Source: Coriobacteriia bacterium
GTDB lineage: Bacteria; Actinomycetota; Coriobacteriia; Anaerosomatales; SLCP01
Direction of reading: 5' to 3'
Length of the DNA stretch: 64,000 nucleotides
Assembly (NCBI GenBank): GCA_030603745.1
Contig: JAUVXE010000009.1
Span: 1-64,000 of the forward strand
Shown: piece after piece, positions 35,301-44,100 of the stretch
Numbering within the stretch: the stretch's first letter is position 1
How the letters are laid out: each line of letters starts with the position of its first letter
Notes under the pieces: model-generated
Told to the model about the DNA's origin: nothing
Databases searched by the model: none
Seen by the model: the letters and a program-made list of their open reading frames with translations, nothing else
Translations under genes and position numbers: made by a program

Positions 35301-37980
35301 AGGCTCGAACAGCCGGGCCGTCTACGACCCTGCGACCGGTATGTGGAGCGGCACCACGAACGCGGGTGCCAACATCGGCGTGGGCGGTGACGCGGCACAG
35401 GATGCCGCTCGCTCGTTCGTGTACCTGACGCGTGCCGGGAACTCGAACGTGATCATGAAGTGGCGCTACAGCGACGACACGTTCCAGACGGCGATCAACT
35501 TCCGGGACAACGGCGGTGTGAACCAGTCCCTGGGTGCGGGCTCCGCCATCGCCTTCGTTCCGGGCAGTGGTGACGGGCGCCTGTTCGTTGTCAATCGCAA
35601 CGGGGGCGCGAACGACGGACGCCTCTACTACACCGCTTCCCCCTACAACAAATCGGGCAACGTCAACTTCACCCAGGGCCCGCAGGTCACTTCGTCAGGC
35701 ACGACCGCGTATCACACGCGCATGGCGCGCGCCAACGTCAGCGGCACCGAGTACCTGTTCATCCTCGGCAGGAACGCGTCGAACACGCGCAACCTGCAGG
35801 TGGTCGCCAACGTCCTCGGAACGCCCACGCTCACCCAGGTCCCGCAGTACCCCTTTGGCACCAACGACCTCGGCGACGGCTGCCAGCTGATCTGGGACGG
35901 CGGGCAGTACCTCTACGCGCTCCGCGGCGGCGGCGCCACCGGCTTCTCGCGCATCGCCATCCCCGAGAACCCCGCGAACGCGGCCTCCTGGGGCGCGTGG
36001 CAGTCGCTCGCCGGCCCCGCGTGGGGATCCACGTGGGCCGCAGGCTCCTCTATCGCGGTCGGGTCCTACGACCCCCCGCCGGTCGAGGTCCACTTCGCGA
36101 GCGGTACGGCAACGACCGCGGCGATCTCGGCGCCGGGGACCCCTGTCTCGTGGGGCGCCGCCTCGTGGGTGGCCGAGGTCCCCTCGGGAACCGCGCTGAC
36201 CGTGACCGCGCAGGGCTTCACCGGCTCGACATGGGTCCCGCTCGCCTCCAGCGCGACGTCCCCGATCGATCTGAGCGGCTTCTCGAAAGCCGCGTATCCT
36301 GAGGTCCGACTCGTGGCGAGTCTGTCCACGGCGGATTCCTACGTCTCCCCCCGCATCGACGAATGGCAGGTGACGGCGACCTTCGAGCAGCGCGTGGAGG
36401 TCGGCCAGCTCTCCTGCTATTCGTGTCATAACACGCACTACGTGAAGAAGGGCACCGCCGGTCAGGCGTGGCAGATGTCCCGCGCCTCGGATCCGGCGAA
36501 CACGCGCACCGCCTTCACCGGCACAAGCACCGACTTCTGCCTGCGCTGCCACGGGGGCAGCGTCCCGCAGGCGGTCGTGAGCGCGGGCACGCTCGTCCCG
36601 TACGACGTCGAGTTCCGCGAGAAGTCCGCCGATGAGTTCCCGTACTTCTTCGGCTGGAACAAGCAACTGCCCGGGGCGCGTTTCACCGAGTCGTCGCACT
36701 TCACGACCGCCGGGACCAAGGCGCTCTGCCAGAACTGCCACGACCCGCACGCCTCGGACTTCAACCGGCTCGTGTCCTGGACCCGGCCGGCGAGCTGGGC
36801 GACGGGCAACGCCGGCACGCGGGCAAACACCGGCGCGGGGACCCTCGGCCAGGTGAACATCTGCTATCAGTGCCACGGTGACGGCACGAACAACACCAAG
36901 CTCGCCCCGGGCGCAAAGAATGTCTATACGGCCGCCCGTCAGGCCTACAGCCACCCGATCTCGCTCAGCCAGGCAGCGGTCGACGCGAAGCACAGCGGAG
37001 CCGAGTCACCGGTCGACCTCGGGGCTGCGAACCGCCATGCCGAGTGCAACGACTGTCACGACCCGCACGCCGCGAAGAAGGTCGGCGGCAGCCCGCTCCA
37101 CGTCCAGGGCACCTCGACCGCGGGCGGGGCACTGGTGGGAGCCGTGGGCGTGAAGCCGGTCTGGACGTCGGGCCAGTGGTCCGGGGCGACCTCGTATGAG
37201 CGGGTCCGCATCTCCGGGGCGGCGGCTGACTACGAGGCCTACGTCTGCTTCAAGTGCCACACCGGCAACACGAACCTGCCGAGCGGCAAGCGCGACTTGA
37301 GCTTCGAGTTCAACCCGGCGAACGAGTCGGGCCACAACGTGATCGGCAACGTCTGGCCCAAGACCGCCGGGCTCGGGCCCACGGGGACCTACACCTTCGG
37401 CTTCCCGGCGACCCGCGTATTCGCCGCGGGCTGGAACGAGAACTCGATGATGACCTGCTCGGACTGTCACACCTACTCGACCACCGGCGCCCGCGGTCCG
37501 CACGGGTCGAACGTCGCGTTCATGATCGACCCGGCGTACCCGAACCCGTACCGCAACGACCCCGCCCGCGGATCGAGCAACAACGCGCAGTTGAGCTCGG
37601 GCTCCCCGACGGGCATGTCGATGAGCAACGGTGGGGGCAGGGCGAACATCATCTGCGAGAAGTGCCACGTGATCTACTCCGGTGGTGGCTGGGCCCATGC
37701 GGCGCACGCAGACCATCGTCGGGGGGCGAACGGCGGATACTGCAACTTCTGCCACTCGCCGGTTCCGCACGGCTGGGTCCGCCCGCGCCTGCTTGCCTAC
37801 CGCAGCGATCCTGAACCGTACCGGACGATTCCCGGCGGCCTGACACGCATCACGCTCCGCAACTACACGCCGTCGAGCTGGAGCAACAAGGACCTCTGTG
37901 GCGCCGAGTGTTCGACGGGACGCCATCCGCTCAACGAGCCGTTCCCGAACAACGATTCGCCCACGCTGTCCTGGCCGTAG
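32353..37980 (+). CDS. Giant secreted 15-heme c-type cytochrome with beta-propellers and Ig/FN3 domains
   Basis: 1875 aa from a GTG that follows GGGGAGG. After the signal peptide (1-35) come a TolB-like propeller (about 40-370), an SbsA-type Ig-like domain (385-475), an FN3 domain (490-600), a first heme cluster of six CxxCH (residues 613-838), a kelch-like propeller (about 930-1235), a beta-sandwich (1243-1345), a second cluster of nine CxxCH (1355-1800) and a C-terminal module (1651-1875) ending in CGAECSTGRHPLNEP. No anchor is visible. The propeller, sandwich and C-terminal module recur in the 43-site protein at 41,188. It is likely an extracellular electron carrier whose folded non-heme domains provide binding or spacing. 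Confidence 0.9.
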   Translation: MVKGSLRRRLAAAGVAVVLVVGLLVGAGAGDAGASLTSLVIGGDRPLSVDISGTRVVWADRSSGADVYDVFLYDGRSGITTRLTDGTRDDLQPRIDGDTVVWVSYSVNGTGADIHAYDIPSRTLRVVCEDPGDQVAPALSGRWVVWEDRSTGYAPSVRAADLATGTRFTVASSQSQPKRRPAVGGNVVVFEDYPRGSAFDADVVAFDLSSRTVLTRIGDASAGELRPDTDGTFVVWERAETDGVRDIAGMNLATGVTFTVAEGAAEQAVPAVDSGVAYWFENAAGKRLGVLSRALPAGAARPVNTFGSGRGALGAYAAGGGGVAWIENTGDGRVVRAILGAPSAGGSSALADLLPTGPAWLPFRLAQISTGGDVEPPAVVATNVEPGATLVDPDAAFTVSFSKPLDSATVSATSVTLSSAETGEAIDATVRYSALSRSITLTPEEPLGDGTFALVVEDSVADTSGNTLEEPVEIALSTTVTLADTTAPRVPGTGGARVAAEAGQDAVEVTWAKPWDNVGVTEYLIYAHTAPMTLTTINTLGLTPVATVATDPATPVGAPEAAIVSVPGARDSKFTYYYAIRARDGAGNVSALSANRVADPHGTNVFGANLNTCTMCHGVHGSTGGGTGVMSAGRLAARSAEACFTCHGGTAFATAYGHGSSIDVQARFYSYESSPLPEEGSQHRNEYMVSQQQECDACHTPHKKPYDGVAANSFNKLLKRQTGTGLAYNTDAAPFGNQFCFSCHGTSMAAIADVGGADAYANTAGDHNAAAFDTDPSVAHGSANVFPTRLPSEAGPQISCTACHNEHASPVARLIDYRGTSTADRNFDQAELCFECHSGSSTEARSAGSAPFAWNNRDVKAEFGRAESGGSSHPVSITGPEYVLTSDAVFSQTLVAEFFTNTHFQTRATTGDGGGSIELDTYVESDPPPLTVIYGQEGSDRNNFARYAPGDNTWSGLGRAEWAPGSGSTSVFIDDKLYMTRGGGSNSRAVYDPATGMWSGTTNAGANIGVGGDAAQDAARSFVYLTRAGNSNVIMKWRYSDDTFQTAINFRDNGGVNQSLGAGSAIAFVPGSGDGRLFVVNRNGGANDGRLYYTASPYNKSGNVNFTQGPQVTSSGTTAYHTRMARANVSGTEYLFILGRNASNTRNLQVVANVLGTPTLTQVPQYPFGTNDLGDGCQLIWDGGQYLYALRGGGATGFSRIAIPENPANAASWGAWQSLAGPAWGSTWAAGSSIAVGSYDPPPVEVHFASGTATTAAISAPGTPVSWGAASWVAEVPSGTALTVTAQGFTGSTWVPLASSATSPIDLSGFSKAAYPEVRLVASLSTADSYVSPRIDEWQVTATFEQRVEVGQLSCYSCHNTHYVKKGTAGQAWQMSRASDPANTRTAFTGTSTDFCLRCHGGSVPQAVVSAGTLVPYDVEFREKSADEFPYFFGWNKQLPGARFTESSHFTTAGTKALCQNCHDPHASDFNRLVSWTRPASWATGNAGTRANTGAGTLGQVNICYQCHGDGTNNTKLAPGAKNVYTAARQAYSHPISLSQAAVDAKHSGAESPVDLGAANRHAECNDCHDPHAAKKVGGSPLHVQGTSTAGGALVGAVGVKPVWTSGQWSGATSYERVRISGAAADYEAYVCFKCHTGNTNLPSGKRDLSFEFNPANESGHNVIGNVWPKTAGLGPTGTYTFGFPATRVFAAGWNENSMMTCSDCHTYSTTGARGPHGSNVAFMIDPAYPNPYRNDPARGSSNNAQLSSGSPTGMSMSNGGGRANIICEKCHVIYSGGGWAHAAHADHRRGANGGYCNFCHSPVPHGWVRPRLLAYRSDPEPYRTIPGGLTRITLRNYTPSSWSNKDLCGAECSTGRHPLNEPFPNNDSPTLSWP
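37303..37977 (+). repeat. Shared C-terminal cytochrome module, copy in the 15-heme protein
   Basis: Residues 1651-1875 begin FEFNPANESGHN and contain three CxxCH motifs, IDPAYPNPYR, SPTGMSMS, IICEKCH, VPHGWVRPRL, GGLTRITLR and CGAECSTGRHPLNEP. The 43-site protein ends with the same sequence of elements (45,811-46,470), clearly homologous along the whole length. Confidence 0.88.
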
Positions 37981-38002
37981 CGCCCGAGCGACAGACCGAT
38001 CC

Positions 38003-38036
38003 GCAGAGGGCGGAGCCCAGAGCCCCCGCCCTCTGC
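38003..38036 (+). terminator. Strong hairpin after the 15-heme cytochrome gene
   Basis: GCAGAGGGCGG (38,003-38,013) pairs perfectly with CCGCCCTCTGC (38,026-38,036) around a 12-base loop, 22 bp after the stop codon. No U-run follows, so it may be an imperfect terminator or an mRNA-stabilising end that lowers expression of the lipoprotein and maturation genes relative to the cytochrome. Confidence 0.55.
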
Positions 38037-38056
38037 ATGCCTCCCGGAGGAGCGGC

Positions 38057-38596
38057 ATGACCTACGCGCACAGGACCATCCTCGTCGCCGCCGTGGCGCT
38101 CGGCCTGCTGGTAGGGCTCGCGGGGCTCGCGGGGTGCAGCCGCGCGGCGACCGGTGATCCGGACAACGACGTGGTGGTCCCCGACCGGGTCATTCCTGCC
38201 GACCCGGACCTCTCCGCTCCCGAGCCAGCGGTCCGCTCGTACCTGGAGTGGGTGTCCTTCGCGTACCGCATGGCCAACTCAGACATCCCCACCGCGACCA
38301 TGACCCCGTGGCAGGCGGTGCGCATCGACGCCTACATCGAGCTCAACCGCCAGAACGGGGAGGGGATCGACCAGGAGCTGCTCGCCTTCGTAGTGCGTTC
38401 GAGCTCGGAGGACGCCACCTCGGCGGTGGTCGCCGCCGACGAGCGTTGGCGCTTCCGCTACTTCGGCCTCAACACCCTGCGCTACACCTCCGATCCGCTC
38501 GAGGTGAGCTACGAGACCACCTACACCCTGACCCTTGTGGGTGACCGTTGGCTCGTGGACCAGGTCGAGGCCGAGCCGCTCGGGCCGCTGGAGTAG
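38057..38596 (+). CDS. Small lipoprotein of unknown function
   Basis: A 179-aa protein with a lipoprotein signal peptide: hydrophobic stretch LVAAVALGLLVGLAGLAG and lipobox LAGC with the lipidated cysteine near residue 27. The mature part has a mixed alpha/beta pattern with RSYLEWVSFAYRMANSDIPT and a final antiparallel strand pair (VSYETTYTLTLVGDRWLVDQ). This resembles NTF2-like/SnoaL-type lipoproteins that accompany exported proteins, but I cannot name a family. It carries no heme motif. The start is preceded by CGGAGGAGCGGC. It sits between a giant cytochrome and resB, so a role in assembly is possible. Confidence 0.75.
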   Translation: MTYAHRTILVAAVALGLLVGLAGLAGCSRAATGDPDNDVVVPDRVIPADPDLSAPEPAVRSYLEWVSFAYRMANSDIPTATMTPWQAVRIDAYIELNRQNGEGIDQELLAFVVRSSSEDATSAVVAADERWRFRYFGLNTLRYTSDPLEVSYETTYTLTLVGDRWLVDQVEAEPLGPLE

Positions 38597-38599
38597 GCG

Positions 38600-40003
38600 G
38601 TGGCGCGCACCCGGGGCTCCTCGGCGATCAGACGGCTCTTCCGTTCCCCGCGCACGGCCGCGTGGCTGCTCGTACTCCTCGGCGTGTGGATGGGGCTCGC
38701 GACCGCCGTGCCGCAGGGAGCGCTCACCGACCCCGACGTCGCCGCGTGGCGGGCCGCGTATCCCGTGCTCGCCTCGGCGGCCTCGTTCCTCGGCCTGCAC
38801 CGCGCCTATGTCGCGCCGCTCTTCCTCGCGCTCGTCGCCCTCCTCGCGCTCTCGACCGCGGTGTGCTCGTGGGAGCGCACCCGCACCGCGCTCGCCGCAT
38901 GGCGCTCCGTGGGCGTCGTCGATCCGGCCCGGGTCCGCCGCCTCGAGGAGTCCCCCGCGTTCGTGGTCGACCTCGCCGGGAGCGCTGCGGCCGACCCGCT
39001 CGAGTCCGCCGGGGAGGCGCTGCGTTCCCTCGGATTGCGGGTACGCCGGGGCCCGCGCCTCGCCGAGGCGTACAGCGGCGCCTGGTCGCGGTTCGCGAGC
39101 CCGCTCTTCCACTGGTCGCTCGTGGGCCTGTTCGTCGCCATCCCGCTCGGCCAGCTCACGATGGCGAACGGACTGCTCGGCGTGCCGGTCGGCGGCGTCG
39201 TGCTCGACGAACCCTCCGCGTACGGGCTGCTGGAGCGCGGGCCGCTCAACCGGTCGCTCAGCGGTCTTGCGGTGGGCGTCGAGGAGATGCCCCTCGCGTT
39301 CGAGGCGGCAGGGGTGGACCGGGGCGCGGCACCCCTGGTGACCCTCGCGACCCGCGACGGATCCGAGGTCGCCCGGGGACACGTGTACCCCAACGCGCCA
39401 CTCAGGCACGGCGCCCTCGTGGTGCACATGAGCGACTACGGACTCGTCGTGCGCGTCTCGCTCGTGGACGCCGGGGAGCCGGTCGCCGAGACCGAGCTGC
39501 TCCTCGACTTCGATGACGACGCGGCCGACGGCACCACCACCGGCGAGATCGGCCTCTACGCCGAGGACGACTCGAACATCGCCTCCGTGCGCGTGGGCGC
39601 CGTGCTCGAGCGCACCCCGGACGGGCTCGTCTACCGCAACCTGCCGGCTGACCCGCGGGTCCGTCTCGGCCTGACCGACGCGCGAACCGGCGAGGTCGTG
39701 AGCGCGGAGCTCGGTGTCGGCGAGACGATCGAGACGCCGGCGGGGACGCTGCGGGTCGAGCACCTCGGCTACTATGCGAGACTGTCGATCGTCGAGGACC
39801 GCACGGTGCCGATCGTCTACGCGCTCCTCACGATCGCCTCGATCGCCGTGGGGGTGGCGCTGCTCGTGCCGCACCGCTCGGTGCTCGTGCTGCTGGCCGG
39901 CGAGTCCGGCGCGCGGCGCCTGCACGTGTCGGTGCGCGGCGGCAGGCAGGACCCGGACTTCGCAGGACGCGTCCGAGACGCGCTGGAAGGGGAGGGACGA
40001 TGA
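38600..40003 (+). CDS. resB: ResB-like system II cytochrome c biogenesis protein
   Basis: A 467-aa protein with the ResB/Ccs1 layout: membrane helices near residues 20-40, 70-95 and 165-185, a large extracytoplasmic domain (about 190-390) and a last helix around 415-435. The N-terminal FRSPRTAAWLLVLLGVWMGL resembles the start of ResB proteins. With the CcsA/ResC partner (overlap of 4 bp), it moves heme to the outside and attaches it to CxxCH motifs. It begins with GTG three bases after the lipoprotein stop. Placement among cytochromes needing dozens of hemes suggests a dedicated maturation pair. Confidence 0.88.
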   Translation: MARTRGSSAIRRLFRSPRTAAWLLVLLGVWMGLATAVPQGALTDPDVAAWRAAYPVLASAASFLGLHRAYVAPLFLALVALLALSTAVCSWERTRTALAAWRSVGVVDPARVRRLEESPAFVVDLAGSAAADPLESAGEALRSLGLRVRRGPRLAEAYSGAWSRFASPLFHWSLVGLFVAIPLGQLTMANGLLGVPVGGVVLDEPSAYGLLERGPLNRSLSGLAVGVEEMPLAFEAAGVDRGAAPLVTLATRDGSEVARGHVYPNAPLRHGALVVHMSDYGLVVRVSLVDAGEPVAETELLLDFDDDAADGTTTGEIGLYAEDDSNIASVRVGAVLERTPDGLVYRNLPADPRVRLGLTDARTGEVVSAELGVGETIETPAGTLRVEHLGYYARLSIVEDRTVPIVYALLTIASIAVGVALLVPHRSVLVLLAGESGARRLHVSVRGGRQDPDFAGRVRDALEGEGR

Positions 40004-40830
40004 CGCTCGAGATCGTGCTGATGTGGACGGCCGTGACGCTCTACGCGGCCTCATCGGTCGTGTTCGTGGTGGCGACGGTGTTCGTGCGCCCGCGACTCGA
40101 CGACGTCGCGCTCTGGATCGGGCTCGCGGGGCTCGTCCCCCACGCGGTCGCGATCGGGGTCCGGTGGGAGCGCGTCGGGCACGGCCCGTACCTCGGCTTC
40201 TACGAGGTCGTCTCCTCCTACGCGTTCATCTCGGTCGCCGCTCTCGGCCTCATCGCGTGGCAGCGCCGGTCGCTCGCCCGCGTGGGCGTGCTCCTCATGC
40301 CGATCGCGTTCCTCATGCTCGGAGCATCGATGTTCACGCCGAGGGCCGACCTCGAGATCACCGCGACCCTCGCCTCGTGGTGGCTCACCATCCACGTGGC
40401 CTTCGCCAAGCTCTGCTACGGGGCGTTCGTCGCGTCGTTCGCCCTCGCGTTGCTCTACCTGGCCCGGGGCCGGGCGACCGGACTCCTCGCCGAGGCACTC
40501 GAGCGCCTGCCCCGGCAGGAGGTCATCGACGACCTCGTCTACCGGTTCGTCGCCGTGGGCTTCGTGTTCCTCGGCATCATGATCGTCGCCGGGGCGATCT
40601 GGGCGAACGAGGCGTGGGGGCGGTACTGGGCGTGGGATCCGATCGAGACGTGGTCGCTCATCTCGTGGATCGTCTACGCGCTCTATCTGCACGCGCGCCT
40701 GCTCCTGGGCTGGCGCGGGCGGCGGTCCGCGTGGTTCGCGGTCGCGGCGCTGCCGGTCGTGCTCTTCGCCCTCATCGGCGTACCGCTCGTGTACAACTCG
40801 ATCCACGGGGCGTACCTGCAGGGGTTCTGA
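40000..40830 (+). CDS. ccsB: CcsA/ResC-type cytochrome c biogenesis (heme handling) protein
   Basis: A 276-aa integral membrane protein of the heme handling family with about eight helices. It carries the tryptophan-rich heme-binding segment WGRYWAWDPIETWSLISW and conserved flanking histidines (for example TIHVAFAKLCYGAFV and YLHARLLLGWRG). Together with ResB it forms the system II heme export and ligation complex. The ATG overlaps the resB stop by 4 bp. The family is universal in system II organisms; here it is embedded in the cytochrome locus. Confidence 0.93.
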   Translation: MTLEIVLMWTAVTLYAASSVVFVVATVFVRPRLDDVALWIGLAGLVPHAVAIGVRWERVGHGPYLGFYEVVSSYAFISVAALGLIAWQRRSLARVGVLLMPIAFLMLGASMFTPRADLEITATLASWWLTIHVAFAKLCYGAFVASFALALLYLARGRATGLLAEALERLPRQEVIDDLVYRFVAVGFVFLGIMIVAGAIWANEAWGRYWAWDPIETWSLISWIVYALYLHARLLLGWRGRRSAWFAVAALPVVLFALIGVPLVYNSIHGAYLQGF

Positions 40831-40882
40831 GGCGGCAGGCGGCCGGAGCGGATCCGGCGCCACACCACGGGTGTGCTGGGCG

Positions 40883-40900
40883 TGTTATGCAACGTTAACA
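40883..40900 (+). promoter_or_regulatory. Inverted repeat TGTTA-N8-TAACA upstream of the 43-site cytochrome promoter
   Basis: An interrupted dyad in the gap after the ccsB stop, about 30 bp upstream of the -35 element at 40,930. Half-sites of this type are used by CRP/FNR-family and other dimeric regulators, but the spacing (N8) does not fit the FNR or CRP consensus. An activator or repressor site is possible. Confidence 0.35.
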
Positions 40901-40929
40901 GACTTAAGAAGCCTGAGCCGCTCAACCTC

Positions 40930-40959
40930 TTGACCTGCGTCAATTCCGAGGAGCATAAT
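40930..40959 (+). promoter_or_regulatory. Sigma-70-type promoter for the 43-site cytochrome gene
   Basis: TTGACC (40,930-40,935) and CATAAT (40,954-40,959) are separated by 18 bp, the best -35/-10 pair in the window. A start near 40,966 would give a leader of about 220 nt before the GTG at 41,188. The leader contains a GGTGAC/GTCACC hairpin (40,979-40,996) and the structured element at 41,048-41,128. Confidence 0.65.
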
Positions 40960-41047
40960 CCGCCCGAGCCATGTCCGTGGTGACAGTCCCGTCACCAAGG
41001 GGCCGGATGTGGAGCGAATCGGAAGCGTTGATCCATCGTCCGCGAAA

Positions 41048-41128
41048 CTGGGCACCTGGGCGAGGGGGAGCGAGTGGTGCAACCGGCCGTGTCGCAGCGG
41101 CCGGCTTTTTTGTTGTCCGGGTGCCCAG
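41048..41128 (+). ncRNA. Candidate structured leader RNA, copy B
   Basis: CTGGGCACCTGG (41,048-41,059) pairs with CCGGGTGCCCAG (41,117-41,128) in a 12-bp closing stem with one G-T pair. Inside are GGGGGAGCGAGTGGTGCAACCGG (in part 41,064-41,086) and a terminator hairpin. The internal block and the CAGCCCAT overlapping the 3' arm also occur in the element at 6670-6777. Copy B lies between a good promoter and the cytochrome start, the layout of a riboswitch or attenuator. I could not match it to the GEMM, ydaO, cobalamin or other classes I can recall. Confidence 0.5.
41083..41110 (+). terminator. Intrinsic terminator inside the leader of the 43-site cytochrome gene
   Basis: CCGGCCG (41,083-41,089) pairs perfectly with CGGCCGG (41,098-41,104), followed by C and six T residues. 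This is the only textbook rho-independent terminator seen in the window. It lies within the leader, 77 bp before the start codon and downstream of the promoter at 40,930, so it would stop transcription before the gene unless overcome. Confidence 0.75.
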
Positions 41129-41187
41129 CCCATCAGCAGAGGCCCGCCGCACACCGTAGGCATGACGCCGAGCAGGGGAGCGGGCTA

Positions 41188-44100
41188 GTGGGTAAACGGA
41201 TTCTGTTCATGGCCGGGGTCGCGGCGCTGCTGATCGCGCTGTCTGCCACCATCGCGTTCGCCGAGGTCCCCTCGGCGCCCTTCGAGACCAACAGCCAGTG
41301 TCTCGACTGCCACGATGTCGCCGCCGGCGGGCCGGTGCTGAGCACCGTCGACTTCCGCGCGCCGGGCGAGGTCGACTACAACCGCTGCGCCACCTGTCAC
41401 CTCGGGCTCCCGGACCAGATCATCTTTCGCGGCGAGCCCGCGCTGACCCACTATCACGCGGCGTTCGAGTGGTGCGGAGACTGCCACACGGATGACTTCG
41501 ACCCGATCTTCGCGCTGCCCGTTGAGGGCCCGCGCGTCGACGGCTTCCTGACGCTGACGAGCTACGGGTTCTTCGCCGGGCTCGACTCCCTCGCGGCCTC
41601 TCCGGAGACCCTGCACGACGTGCACATGAACCCCAGCTGGGTCGAGTCGATGTTCTCCGCCGAGTACCCGCAGTGCTCGCGCTGCCACGCCTCGGCCGCC
41701 TGCAGCACCTGCCACACCGACGCCATCGCGCACGGCAGCCATGCGCTCCCCGACTATCCTGGCCTCGTCTACAAGCAGGCGACCGGCCTGACGTCCGTCA
41801 TCGCGCCCTCGACCTGCGTCGATCCGGCGTGCCACTCGCTCCTCTCGGCGGGGAGCACCGCGTTCAACGAGCCCTCGTGCCTCGGGTGCCATGAGGCGGC
41901 CGTCTTCGGCGAGATCCACGGCTACGACAGCGTGAACCACGTCGCGCCCGTCGCCGCCGAGGAGTTCGAGGGCGTCGAATGCGCGTCGTGTCACCACATG
42001 GACCTCATGACCGAGCACGAGAAGCCGACGTCGGTCTCGGCGGGTGGCAGCTGCTTCACCTGCCACCCCTCGCCGCGCGACACCTACGGCGCGTGGGAGC
42101 AGGGCTGCCAGCAGGGCGGCTGTCACGCTCCTGCTTCCGCAGCGGAGCCGCACGCCGCGATGGCCGCTGCCCACACGCCGCCCTCGGCTGCGGCGATCTG
42201 CGGTGAGTGCCACGGCGCGACGCTCGACAGCGCGCACCTCGGTGCGAGCACCGTGGTCGACGGCGTCACCCACGAGTCGTGCAACGTCTGCCACCGGCCG
42301 GACTATCTCGCCGGGACCGCCGACTGCACCAGCTGCCACTTCACCTTCGACGACCACTACGACGAGGCCGCCCACGAGAGCACCTGGTCGCTCGACGGCT
42401 GCATCGCCGAGGGCTGCCATACGAGCAACGCCCTGATGGCAGAGCATGAGGCCGCGCGGCCCGGTTTCACCTGCATGGACTGCCACGCCGCTCCGATGTC
42501 TGCCGATGCGATCGCCGCCGGGGACACCGCGTGCAACGCGTGTCACACGAGCATCGTCGAGAACGACGCGCACCGCGCGGTGCACTGGGCGCTGCCGCCT
42601 CTGGTGAGTGGGAGCTTCCCGAACATCCAGGGCAACTACAGCTACTACCTCGGCACCGCGGGCGGTGCGCGCACGACCGACTGCGCCGGGTGCCACACGT
42701 CCAACCTCGTGGACGAGCACATGGGTCTGCAGGATTCCGGTAACTGGATCAGGATGCCGAGGGGTGACCGTTCGGGCACGGCGTTCGACTGCGCGACCTG
42801 CCATAACTCGCTCGACCCGCAGGTGATGGGCGCGATCGCCCTGGACCGCACCGCGTGCGACGCCTGCCACACCGTGCACGGTCCGATCCCCGCGGTGCAC
42901 GCATCGGACTTCGTCGCGGACGCTCCGGTCGACTGCTCGGGCTGCCACTCGTCGGACCTGACCGTGGTGCACGGCGGGTTCATGACCACCGTGACCGACA
43001 CCGGCCGGACGCTCGCCGGTTGCGACATCTGCCACGGCTACTACGACTCCGACGGTGCGCGGGGCGTGGAGGTCCGGGACGCGATCGCGGCGCGTGACAC
43101 CAGTTGCACCGCATGCCACGCGGAGTACCACGGCGACATGGCTGCCCACAAGGCGACCGCGTCCGCCTCGGCCGACGACTGCGGTCGCTGCCACGGCCCC
43201 GTCGTCGACGGCGAGCTCAACGTCGAGCCGGTACACGCCGGCGCGTCGCTGGGCGCGTGCGCCGTCTGCCACGCCAATCCCGCACGTATCCCCGACATCA
43301 CCTCCAGGACCGCCGAGTGTGCGAGCTGTCACGCGGTCGCCGGAGAGACGTACCACCGTGCAGCCACCGAGAAGCACACGTTCGGCGCGATGGACGCGGG
43401 CTGCCTCGGCGCCGGCTGTCACGTCGCCACCACACTGCCCGAGGAGCACGAGCGCTTCCTCGGCAGGTATGACGGGTACGCCGACACGTGCGCGCTCTGC
43501 CACCTCAACGACGATGCCGACCGCATCGACTGGGCCACCGCCTCAGCGGAGTGCTCGAGCTGCCACGAGGTGCACGGCGATATCGACGAGCTGCACGCCG
43601 CGCCCGGCTCGCAGGAGTGTGTCGACTGCCACGCGAGCAGCGACGTCCGCGATCTGCACGGGCAGAGCCCGGCGGCCTCCTGCGCGGTCTGCCACAACAG
43701 CGAGGTCGACACGAGCGGGACCGCCGCGTGCGTGAACTGCCACGACTACTCGCCTGTGGCCGAGAAGCACTACCGCATCGAGCCTCACGAGTCCGGGGAG
43801 TCCGCGGCGTGCGCGTCGTGCCACCACCTCGAGCTCGTGACCGAGCACGAGCGCATCGACGAGCCGGTCGACTGCGTGGGCTGCCACACGGTCGACGGGT
43901 TCCCCGCTCCGTGGGACGGCACGTGTGGCTCGTGTCACCCGCAGATCCACGGTAACCTCGGCGACAAGCACGTCTCCGAGAGCGCGGGCTGCGGCGGCGA
44001 CGGTTGCCACATGATCGGCGACGCGTCGAGCGTCCATGCGGCGCTTCCCCAGAGCGGCTGCTGGGCGTGTCACACTCCGCTCTCGGCCGATGTCACCTGG

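Noticed and set aside
41811-44010. The CX4CH motifs as chance cysteines
   Set aside because: All five end in CH, follow a similar pattern and sit in register with the surrounding CxxCH sites, so I kept them as candidate heme sites with a caveat.
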